Assembly (NCBI RefSeq): GCF_900111155.1 | Contig: NZ_FOGG01000019.1 | Span: 1-64,000 of the forward strand | DNA from: Pedobacter rhizosphaerae | Lineage (GTDB): Bacteria; Bacteroidota; Bacteroidia; Sphingobacteriales; Sphingobacteriaceae | Length of the DNA: 64,000 nt | Direction: 5' to 3' | Part shown: one piece after another, positions 34,457 to 41,856 of the stretch | Layout of the letters: each line of letters begins with the position of its first letter | How positions within the stretch are numbered: the first letter of the stretch is position 1 | Translations under genes and position numbers: made by a program | The notes under the pieces: generated by a model | The model's database searches: none | Seen by the model: only the letters and a program-made list of their open reading frames with translations | What the model was told of the DNA's origin: nothing

Positions 34457-34484
34457 TCCCTGAAAAGTTTTCAGGGAGCTTTTT
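34457..34484. terminator. Terminator after the CBS gene, facing murA
   Basis: TCCCTGAA (34457-34464) pairs with TTCAGGGA (34470-34477), with an A-rich left side and T's on the right, so it can serve both convergent genes. Its arms match the neighbouring hairpins. Confidence 0.75.
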
Positions 34485-34520
34485 ATTTGGTTCAGTTTTC
34501 AATACTGTACCTTCAACATT

Positions 34521-35846
34521 TTAATGGCTTGGTGCATCGGCATTAACACGCTTAATCTGCGCGCCCAATGCACGTAAACGGGTGTCAATGTCTTGATATC
34601 CACGCTCAATCTGTTCGATGTTGTAGATGGTTGATTTACCTTCAGCAGATAATGCGGCAATCAATAGGGAAACACCTGCTCTGATATCCGGAGAAGTCAT
34701 GCTTATTCCACGCAATTTATATTTTTTGTCGATTCCGTTAACAGTTGCACGGTGTGGGTCGCAAAGGATGATTTGTGCACCCATATCAATTAATTTATCA
34801 ACAAAGAATAAACGGCTTTCGAACATTTTTTGGTGAATCAATACATTTCCTTTCGCTTGTGTAGCCACTACTAAAACAATGCTTAGTAAGTCTGGCGTAA
34901 AACCTGGCCATGGAGCATCAGCAATGGTTAAAATTGATCCATCAATAAAGGTATCAATCTCATAGTGCTTTTGTGAAGGAACGAAAATGTCGTCGCCCCT
35001 ACGTTCAAGTTTGATGCCTAATTTTCTAAAAACTTCGGGAATAACGCCTAATTCGTCGTAACAAACATTTTTGATAGTGATCTCAGATTCGGTCATTGCC
35101 GCCAACCCGATAAACGACCCAATTTCGATCATATCTGGAAGCATACGGTGCTCAGTACCTCCTAGTTTAGTAACTCCTTCAATGGTTAACAGATTAGAAC
35201 CGATACCTGAAATTTTAGCGCCCATACGGTTCAGCATTTTACAAAGCTGTTGTAAGTAGGGTTCGCATGCTGCATTATAAATGGTAGTAGTACCTTTTGC
35301 CAGGACAGCAGCCATTACAATGTTTGCAGTTCCAGTTACAGATGCTTCATCTAATAGGATATAGGCACCTTGTAAGTTGGTGGCATCTACATTGAAGAAT
35401 GCTTTTTTACTGTCATAAACAAACTTGGCACCCAATTTTTCAAATCCGATAAAGTGGGTATCCAGTCTTCTACGACCAATTTTATCACCACCCGGTTTAG
35501 GAATAGCTGCTTTACCAAAACGTGCCAATAATGGGCCTACAATCATGATAGAACCTCTTAAACCACCACCTTTAGCCTTGAAAACATCCGATTGGAAGAA
35601 ATCAAGATTGATATTTTTAGCCTCAAAGCTGTAAGTATCTTTGTCTAAGCGCTCTACTGTAACCCCCAGGTCGCCCAACAATTCTATCAGTTTGTTTACG
35701 TCCTTAATGTCGGGTATATTGCTAATGGTTACTTTTTCTTCTGTCAATAATACTGCCGAAAGAATCTGTAAAGCTTCATTTTTGGCGCCTTGAGGGGTAA
35801 TTTCGCCTTTTAATTTGATTCCGCCTGTTATTTCAAATGCGTTCAT
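34521..35846 (-). CDS. murA: UDP-N-acetylglucosamine 1-carboxyvinyltransferase
   Basis: This 441-residue enzyme adds enolpyruvate from PEP to UDP-GlcNAc, the first step of peptidoglycan precursor synthesis. The fold has the inside-out barrel repeats, with GAKNEALQILSA at 20-31 and RGSIMIVGPLLARFG near 97. The loop residue that is Cys115 in E. coli is Asp121 here (PGGDKIGRRRLDTH). The Asp form is active in other bacteria but cannot be alkylated by fosfomycin. DUF4290 lies upstream on the same strand, a usual Bacteroidota arrangement. Confidence 0.95.
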   Translation of the reverse strand: MNAFEITGGIKLKGEITPQGAKNEALQILSAVLLTEEKVTISNIPDIKDVNKLIELLGDLGVTVERLDKDTYSFEAKNINLDFFQSDVFKAKGGGLRGSIMIVGPLLARFGKAAIPKPGGDKIGRRRLDTHFIGFEKLGAKFVYDSKKAFFNVDATNLQGAYILLDEASVTGTANIVMAAVLAKGTTTIYNAACEPYLQQLCKMLNRMGAKISGIGSNLLTIEGVTKLGGTEHRMLPDMIEIGSFIGLAAMTESEITIKNVCYDELGVIPEVFRKLGIKLERRGDDIFVPSQKHYEIDTFIDGSILTIADAPWPGFTPDLLSIVLVVATQAKGNVLIHQKMFESRLFFVDKLIDMGAQIILCDPHRATVNGIDKKYKLRGISMTSPDIRAGVSLLIAALSAEGKSTIYNIEQIERGYQDIDTRLRALGAQIKRVNADAPSH

Positions 35847-35960
35847 ATATCTGTTTTTCTGCTAATAAGATTATTTTCTACTCCTTTTCCTTTTTTATCA
35901 AGACCTAACTTAAGAGATTTTAGATATCATTTTGGGAAAAGAACCGGAAAATAAGGGTTC

Positions 35961-36647
35961 TTAGTATTTAGATTTGTTGTTGTTGTTTCTTTGACGATTG
36001 TTATTGTTGTTGTTATTCTGGCGGTTTTTCCCGTTGTTATTGTTGTTATTCCGGCCGCGGTTATTGTTGTTATTATTTTGACGAGGGTTTTGTTGTCTAA
36101 ACTCAACCTTTGCCAAATTCACATTTTCATCCAGGCGTAATAGTCCACCAGATAAATCATGTAAATCCTTTAAAATGGTTTCATCAGAAACATTGTCTTT
36201 GTTCCAGGTTACGTAAGCCATTTTCATAAAGTTAGCAATGCTTTGAACCATGGCTTTTTTATGCTCGGGGTTTTCTTCCCGCATTGCTTTTTCAATTAAA
36301 TTTTCAACAGCCTTACCATAATGCTTGTAGGTAATTCGTTGCTGTGGATAACCAATATGTGCAGGTTTTACGAATGCATTTTCAGGAAGAGGCTTTGGAT
36401 AGGGGCTATCTACATCAATCTGATAGCCAGAAATGATGTGTAGGTGATCCCAAAGTTTATGTTTAAAATCGGCTACATCACGTAAGTGGGGTTGTAAAAA
36501 ACCCATCAAATCGATAACTGCCTGGGCATATTTATTGCGTTCTTCAATGGTAGGTAATGCACAGATATACTTTACCATATTTTGAACATTGCGACCATAT
36601 TCTGATAAAATCAAATGGCTACGCGTAGTGTTATAATCAAAACTCAT
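35961..36647 (-). CDS. DUF4290 protein with Asn/Arg-rich tail
   Basis: A 228-residue cytoplasmic protein. Residues 1-185 form the helical DUF4290 domain (NTTRSHLILSEYGRNVQNMV start), of unknown function. The last 40 residues are a low-complexity tail of Asn runs separated by Arg/Gly/Lys, written in imperfect AAC/AAT repeats, probably disordered and possibly nucleic-acid binding. DUF4290 often lies next to murA in Bacteroidota, as here (115-bp gap, same strand). No promoter match is evident upstream. Confidence 0.85.
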   Translation of the reverse strand: MSFDYNTTRSHLILSEYGRNVQNMVKYICALPTIEERNKYAQAVIDLMGFLQPHLRDVADFKHKLWDHLHIISGYQIDVDSPYPKPLPENAFVKPAHIGYPQQRITYKHYGKAVENLIEKAMREENPEHKKAMVQSIANFMKMAYVTWNKDNVSDETILKDLHDLSGGLLRLDENVNLAKVEFRQQNPRQNNNNNNRGRNNNNNNGKNRQNNNNNNNRQRNNNNKSKY

Positions 36648-36940
36648 GTCAAATAAATTAATGGATAAATTTTCTGGCGATACGAATTATGAAATAACCA
36701 GAAGAGTTTAGGTTATGAATTCACCGAAATGTCTATTGCCAGATTTCGTTTAATAAACTCAAAGATACTAAAAATATTGTGGATTGGTTGTTTGTCGCTT
36801 AATTTTTGCAAACGTTCCCGGTACTTATATTTGCTTTTTGGATATTAATTTCCCTGCTAACATCTGATGATCGAATTATTTTACCGTATAAGGAAATATA
36901 TGCGATAAGAGCTGGGTGCTTACTCCGCGCATGTACATAT

Positions 36941-37438
36941 TCAAATCTCGTCGCTATTTTTAGGGTAATCAAAAAATATTAGATCTCCTGTTCCTTTACT
37001 TACCATTTTCCAGGAATCAAAGGGAAAGGAAATCAAGACCATTCCTGCGGTTGGAATATTGTAGATATCAGCATCGCTGAGTTCATTTGCCAGGTCGGTA
37101 AAGCCGGGATTGTGGCCAAACATGATTACTGTATCAGCACCATCACTTAAGCCGTTAACCACTTTAAGCAAAGCTGTAGTGTTGGCTTCATAAATCGTTT
37201 CATCATAAATAATGTGCTCAAAATTATAAGCTTCTGCAAAATATTTAGCTGTGGATTTAGCCCTTTTGGCAGGGCTGCTTACTATTAATTCGAATTTAAA
37301 TCCTTTTTTCAGTAAGCGTTCGGCCATTTCTGGCGCATTTTCTTTACCACGTTTATTTAAGGGGCGATTAAAATCTTTTAATTCTGCATTGCCCCAGTCA
37401 GATTTGCCATGACGGACTAAAAGTAGTTGCTTAGCCAT
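36941..37438 (-). CDS. SixA-type histidine phosphatase
   Basis: This 165-residue protein has the catalytic RHG motif in LLVRHGKSDWG at 6-16, with the second His in MFGHNPGFTDLANEL near 105 and a typical ISSPAKRAKSTA segment (here VSSPAKRAKSTA). It is the small single-domain branch-1 histidine phosphatase form, like SixA, that removes phosphate from phosphohistidine or small molecules. It overlaps the end of the glycosyltransferase gene by 8 bp. Confidence 0.9.
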   Translation of the reverse strand: MAKQLLLVRHGKSDWGNAELKDFNRPLNKRGKENAPEMAERLLKKGFKFELIVSSPAKRAKSTAKYFAEAYNFEHIIYDETIYEANTTALLKVVNGLSDGADTVIMFGHNPGFTDLANELSDADIYNIPTAGMVLISFPFDSWKMVSKGTGDLIFFDYPKNSDEI

Positions 37439-38462
37439 TGAGTTTTTCTTCTATTTTGTTTACAATAGTTTGTGGTTGGATCAGATCCATACAACTTTCA
37501 ACACCACAAAGGCAAGGTTTGTTTCCGTATATTGAATTCGGCCTGTTTGGATGGTGAATTTGCACGCAATCTTTTTCAGCTTGACCATAGCCTAGAAAGC
37601 CAGCATAAGGATGTGTTGGCCCCCATACGGAAATAACTGGTACACCCATTAAAGAAGCCATGTGCATTCCTGATGAATCCATGCTGAGCATGAGATCTAA
37701 ATTTGAAATAATGGCGAGTTCCTCGGTAAGGTTAAAATTTCCAATTAAATTATGTGTATTATGGTATTTTCCTGCCCAGTTTTCGGCAATATTTTTTTCA
37801 ACCTCACCTCCTCCAAAAACAAACAACTGGTTTCCTTTTTCCGATAAGGAGGCAATTACCTGCTCCATTTTATCATAGGGATAAACTTTATAAATATGCT
37901 GTGCGAAAGGAGAGATGCCAATCTTTTTTGTTGTTGTGTTAAATAGATTGGCAACTTTTTCTGGCAATGTTTGCGGATTTCTTTGTAATTGATGACTTAG
38001 CTTTAAAGTATATCCTAATTCCCTGAAAACATCGGCATAGCGCTCAACGGTTTGACGTAGCGGTTTAAATACCTTTTGTTCGGTGCGGGTTAAGGCTTTT
38101 TTTTCTGCTCTACCTTTGTTTATCCGTTTTATTTTTATCCCTGAAATTCTAAAAAAACTCGAAACGGCACGGCTTCTGATATTATCATGAAGGTCGGCAA
38201 TGGATGAGGCTTTGTACTGTTTTAATTCCTTATACAAACGATATAAGCCCACTAAACCTTTATGTGTGGTTTTGGGTTCTATTGCATGAAATTTAAGGTT
38301 GTGGATGGAAGTGAAAAAAGGTTTAAAGGCAGTTCTGCTTACCATTACAATTTCTGTTTCCGGATGTTGGGCGGTAAATTCCCTTAAAACAGAGGCTACC
38401 ATCGCCACATCTCCCATGGCAGAAAAACGCAAAACGATGATTTTCTCTTTTGATGATGTCAT
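37431..38462 (-). CDS. Glycosyltransferase family 9 (ADP-heptose-type) protein
   Basis: This 343-residue GT-B enzyme resembles heptosyltransferases of LPS core synthesis. The N-terminal EKIIVLRFSAMGDVAMVASVL and the C-terminal MDSSGMHMASLMGVPVISVWGPTHP are the GT9 donor- and acceptor-lobe signatures. An upstream in-frame ATG (38474) is possible, but the MTSS start at 38462 is closer to family starts. The sugar and acceptor are not determined. It overlaps the downstream SixA-like gene by 8 bp, so they are cotranscribed; DUF4254 lies just upstream on the same strand. Confidence 0.88.
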   Translation of the reverse strand: MTSSKEKIIVLRFSAMGDVAMVASVLREFTAQHPETEIVMVSRTAFKPFFTSIHNLKFHAIEPKTTHKGLVGLYRLYKELKQYKASSIADLHDNIRSRAVSSFFRISGIKIKRINKGRAEKKALTRTEQKVFKPLRQTVERYADVFRELGYTLKLSHQLQRNPQTLPEKVANLFNTTTKKIGISPFAQHIYKVYPYDKMEQVIASLSEKGNQLFVFGGGEVEKNIAENWAGKYHNTHNLIGNFNLTEELAIISNLDLMLSMDSSGMHMASLMGVPVISVWGPTHPYAGFLGYGQAEKDCVQIHHPNRPNSIYGNKPCLCGVESCMDLIQPQTIVNKIEEKLNG

Positions 38463-38491
38463 TTTTTTAAGCAATTAGTTCAAAAGCCAAA

Positions 38492-38540
38492 ATCACCAAG
38501 ACACAATGAAAATTTAAAATTTGCTTCGTGCCTTAGTGAT
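38492..38540. repeat. Imperfect inverted repeat upstream of the GT9 gene
   Basis: ATCACCAAGACAC (38492-38504) and GTGCCTTAGTGAT (38528-38540) pair with two mismatches around an AT-rich loop. Same word family as 17136-17190. Confidence 0.55.
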
Positions 38541-38572
38541 ATTTATTATGGAGACGCGCAGGAGATAATAAT

Positions 38573-39175
38573 CTAAGCCTTCTTGTACAGTACCGGGTTC
38601 AAACTCGGGTCGTTATACATTTTCATTTGCTTGTACACTTTCATATATTTCTTTCCAGCCTCAATATCGGCTAGTAATTCGTCAATGCTATTGGATAAAT
38701 CTTCGCGTTGCGACAAAAGAACATCCAGTTTAGTTTGGCATAGCTCGCGATGTGTTGCTGAAGCAGTAGGTCTTTCAGCTTCTTCACGCATATGATATAT
38801 TTTTAACGCCAGTATAGATAGCCTGTCTATTGCCCATGCAGGGCTTTCAGTATTGATTTTTGCATCTGGCTTAGCGTTTATGCCTTGATATAAGTTGAGG
38901 AAATAACCATCAATAAACTCTACCATATCGGTACGTACCTGATTTTGCGCATCTATCCTTCTCTTCCAGCTTAATCCTTCAACCGGATCAATCTGCGGAT
39001 TACGAACCACATCTTCCATATGCCACTGCGCAGTGTCTATCCAATTTTTAAGATAGAAGAGATGCTCCAGGCTTTCGGCATCGTAAGGATTGGCAATGGG
39101 ATGATCAATGTCATCAAACTGATGGTAATCGGTAATGGCTTGATTAAATATGCGGTTGGCTATTTCACTTATCAT
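38573..39175 (-). CDS. DUF4254 protein
   Basis: A 200-residue, mainly helical cytoplasmic protein of the DUF4254 family, which often sits next to LPS heptosyltransferase-type genes in Bacteroidota, as here. ENLFYLKNWID-like HLFYLKNWIDTAQWHMED near 44-60 and RRIDAQNQVRTDMVE near 76-90 are conserved-looking blocks. Function is unknown; the neighbourhood suggests a link to surface polysaccharide or LPS. Its ATG follows an exact -7 box (TACCTTTG) by 4 nt. The next gene, GT9, begins 110 nt after the stop. Confidence 0.85.
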   Translation of the reverse strand: MISEIANRIFNQAITDYHQFDDIDHPIANPYDAESLEHLFYLKNWIDTAQWHMEDVVRNPQIDPVEGLSWKRRIDAQNQVRTDMVEFIDGYFLNLYQGINAKPDAKINTESPAWAIDRLSILALKIYHMREEAERPTASATHRELCQTKLDVLLSQREDLSNSIDELLADIEAGKKYMKVYKQMKMYNDPSLNPVLYKKA

Positions 39176-39179
39176 GGGG

Positions 39180-39187
39180 CAAAGGTA
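39180..39187 (-). promoter_or_regulatory. -7 box directly before the DUF4254 ATG
   Basis: Minus strand TACCTTTG (39187-39180), an exact TAnnTTTG match, ending 4 nt before the ATG at 39175. Confidence 0.5.
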
Positions 39188-39220
39188 TTGAAAAGATTAA
39201 ATTATTTATTATGCTAAAAA

Positions 39221-40897
39221 CTAGGGCTTTTTACTTTCGAAATATTGGGTTATTTCAGGTAAAGAGAAAGAATTGAGGCATTTTTCTGCACTTAGTCCAC
39301 CTTTTCTGGCTACTAAAATACCATAATGCATATCGTGGAAACCTTCTGTTCTATGTGCATCTGGATTAACAGAAAGCAGCACGCCTTTTTCTAGGGCATA
39401 ACGATGCCAGCGCCAGTCTAGATCTAAACGCAGCGGATTGGCGTTTATCTCGATCACAACCTTATTGGCTGCACAGGCATCTATAATTTTTTTATAATCT
39501 ATGGGGTATCCGGCACGGCTTAATAATAACCGGCCTGTTGGGTGACCTAAAATTGTCGTATATGGATTTTCAATGGCCTTTAGTAATCTTGCAGTTGCTT
39601 TTTCTTCATCCATACGCAGGTTACTATGGATGGATGCCACCACAAAATCGAAAGTTTTAAGAATATCATCTGGGTAATCTAGTGATCCATCACTTAGAAT
39701 ATCACTTTCTATTCCTTTAAATATTTTGAAAGGTGCAAGTTTCTTATTTAACTCATCTATTTCCTGATGTTGTGCATAAACCCGTTGCTCATTTAACCCT
39801 TTGGCGTAAACAGCGGTTTTAGAGTGGTCGCAAATGCCCAGGTATTCTAAATTAAGGTGCTCTTTACAATATACCGCCATTTCTTCCAGGCTATGTACTC
39901 CGTCAGACCAGGTAGAGTGATTGTGTAAACTACCTTTTAAATCTTCATATCTTATCAAAACTGGAAGTTGATTGTTTTTTGCCAACTCAATTTCGTCAAA
40001 ATCTTCTCGCAATTCTGGTTCAATAAACGCCAAACCGGCTTGTTTGTAGATTTCTTCTTCACTTGCGAAAGGACCACTTCCAGCTAATTCTAAAACTTTT
40101 TCTACGTGCGCTTCATTCCCGGTTTGTTTAAACCACTCTAAATAGAATGTAGTTTTTTCTACGATAGAGATTTTAACTTTCAAGCCTGCCTCGGTTACCG
40201 CATGAAAAGCGTCGTCTCCCTGAATTAACGTTAGCGGTGCAAACCTATCCATATTCAGTATAACTGCTTCTAGATTTTCGGCACCAATAATCAACTCTAA
40301 TTGATCAATAATTTCACAGTTCCTTCTGTATTGGCCTGCAAAACCCAAAAGTGCATCATGATCTACCGATACCAGCCATGTAGAAAGTTGCGTTAATAAG
40401 GTGCTTGCAAAGCCTTCAATTTGTGCGTATAAAAATCTGCCGTTGGCTGCTATTTTGAACTCAATCGCCTTCTTGATCTCTTCCTGTGTTTTTAAACCAA
40501 ATCCTTTGGCTTCGATTAATCGGTTTTCATTGCAGGCGTAATAAAGTTCTCCAATATTCTCTATGCCCAGCACGTGCCAGATAATGGCTATTTTTTTTGG
40601 ACCAATGCCCTTTATACCCAGCATCTCTACTACTCCTTCAGGAGTTTTTGCAATCATGTCTTGCAGCTCCTTTAATTCTCCGGTTTGGAGCAATTCGGCT
40701 ACTTTAGATGCCAGGCTTTTTCCGATGCCATCAATCTTATCTAAGTCGGCTACAGGTTTATCTTTCAGTGCGAAAGGTAACTTGTCGATTTTGAAATAAG
40801 CATTAGCGATAGATTTTATCTTAAAGGGATTCTCTTCATGCAGTTCCATTAACTGTGACAAGAGGCGTAGGGTACGGGCGATGGTTTTATTCTCCAT
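39221..40897 (-). CDS. polX: DNA polymerase/3'-5' exonuclease PolX
   Basis: This 558-residue family X polymerase acts in base-excision and gap repair. The N-terminal half has the polymerase X layout: helix-hairpin-helix DGIGKSLASKVAELL near 52, GIKGIGPKKIAIIWH near 95 and a nucleotidyltransferase domain that lacks a clear GSxxR motif, so polymerase activity is uncertain. The C-terminal PHP phosphoesterase domain (from about residue 310) starts LKGSLHNHSTWSDGVHS and has GICDHSK and HPTGR, consistent with a metal-dependent nuclease. An upstream in-frame start (40960) has no family match, so the ATG at 40897 is used. Confidence 0.88.
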   Translation of the reverse strand: MENKTIARTLRLLSQLMELHEENPFKIKSIANAYFKIDKLPFALKDKPVADLDKIDGIGKSLASKVAELLQTGELKELQDMIAKTPEGVVEMLGIKGIGPKKIAIIWHVLGIENIGELYYACNENRLIEAKGFGLKTQEEIKKAIEFKIAANGRFLYAQIEGFASTLLTQLSTWLVSVDHDALLGFAGQYRRNCEIIDQLELIIGAENLEAVILNMDRFAPLTLIQGDDAFHAVTEAGLKVKISIVEKTTFYLEWFKQTGNEAHVEKVLELAGSGPFASEEEIYKQAGLAFIEPELREDFDEIELAKNNQLPVLIRYEDLKGSLHNHSTWSDGVHSLEEMAVYCKEHLNLEYLGICDHSKTAVYAKGLNEQRVYAQHQEIDELNKKLAPFKIFKGIESDILSDGSLDYPDDILKTFDFVVASIHSNLRMDEEKATARLLKAIENPYTTILGHPTGRLLLSRAGYPIDYKKIIDACAANKVVIEINANPLRLDLDWRWHRYALEKGVLLSVNPDAHRTEGFHDMHYGILVARKGGLSAEKCLNSFSLPEITQYFESKKP

Positions 40898-40986
40898 AAG
40901 CGGTAAAATTAAGGAAAATAATGCTTCAAAACTTTTGGATGGTATGAATTTGCAACACAATTTCTGATAAGTGTTGTTCTCTGTTT

Positions 40987-41616
40987 ATGAATAAGTTGGT
41001 AAACATCATTCTTTTTGGATTAGGTATCGGGTTGATTTCCTGTAAGTCGTCGCCGAGAATCCAGAACAAGGTAGATTCTATAGCAAGCATTGAATCGGGA
41101 CCCGGAAAAATTATTGATGAGCGATTTTTAATTGTTCCAGGTCGGTCTGTTGGTGAAATATCTCTTGGGGATGATATGGTTGCTGTAATTAAAAAGCTGG
41201 GTAAACCTGATGCAGGTGATGCGGCTATGGGAAAGGCTTGGGGAATTTGGTACAACATTGGTTCGGAGGGTAAAGAGAAAAATGAGTTGGCTATTTATTC
41301 AGCTTATCGAGATACGAGCATGCGGGTTAAGGAGGTGAAACAAATTAGAATTACTTCGAATGCCTTCAAAACGCAGGATGGCTTCACTACTCAAAGAACC
41401 ATGAATGATACGGAACTGCGATTCCCCGGAATGGAGCAAGTGGCTACTTATTTGAATGAAAACCAGGATACTGTGTTCGTATATGATGCACAGTCTGATG
41501 GTATTGGTTTTGAGTTTTTAAAGGGTAGGGGGATTTCGGTTACTGTACATCCTAAAAACGTAGCAGTTAATAATAGTTATATAACTTTGCACCCGGAATG
41601 GAAACAGGTGTTTTAG
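40987..41616 (+). CDS. Hypothetical lipoprotein
   Basis: A 209-residue exported protein with a lipoprotein signal ending GLISC (Cys19). The mature part has VPGRSVGEISLGDDMVAVIKKLGKPDAG near 48-75, which recalls the short 'G-x-S-G-x-x-x-x-x-V-x-x-x-L-G-x-P' repeats of small outer-membrane assembly-type (BamE-like) or SmpA domains. This is a weak, inferred likeness. It is transcribed alone, divergent from polX and followed by repeats. Confidence 0.7.
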   Translation: MNKLVNIILFGLGIGLISCKSSPRIQNKVDSIASIESGPGKIIDERFLIVPGRSVGEISLGDDMVAVIKKLGKPDAGDAAMGKAWGIWYNIGSEGKEKNELAIYSAYRDTSMRVKEVKQIRITSNAFKTQDGFTTQRTMNDTELRFPGMEQVATYLNENQDTVFVYDAQSDGIGFEFLKGRGISVTVHPKNVAVNNSYITLHPEWKQVF

Positions 41617-41626
41617 TTTTGAGTAT

Positions 41627-41682
41627 CAGGTAATAAGAATCAAGTAGCGAGTATCAGGTAGCGAGAATCAAGTACCAAGGTT
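41627..41682. repeat. Two tandem 28-bp repeats
   Basis: GAGTATCAGGTA followed by a variable 2-nt step and AGAATCAAGTA occurs twice, as 28-bp units at 41627 and 41655. Low complexity, non-coding; related words (GATACTCGAAG) occur near 49834. Confidence 0.6.
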
Positions 41683-41691
41683 TTGTAACTC

Positions 41692-41805
41692 TTTCAGCTT
41701 TTAATCGAATATTAAGGAATTAAGATAGTTAAGGGGGACTTTAAACTTTTAACTTTGAACTTTCCACTCTTTCACTTTCCGCTTCGGTCTTTTAATTTCT
41801 GCTAA
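41692..41805. repeat. Inverted copy of the 20.7-kb purine-rich repeat
   Basis: The reverse complement contains GCGGAAAGTGAAAGAGTG, then CCCCTTAACTATCTTAATTC and CTTAATATT, matching the unit at 20690-21000 with few changes. It lies beside the 28-bp repeats and before the sppA terminator. Confidence 0.75.
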
Positions 41806-41811
41806 ACAAAA

Positions 41812-41842
41812 AATCCCAGCACGCGTATAACATACTGGGATT
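41812..41842 (-). terminator. Terminator of sppA
   Basis: AATCCCAG (41812-41819) pairs with CTGGGATT (41835-41842); on the minus strand a T tract follows. Confidence 0.85.
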
Positions 41843-41856
41843 CGATTTATTTTTTT

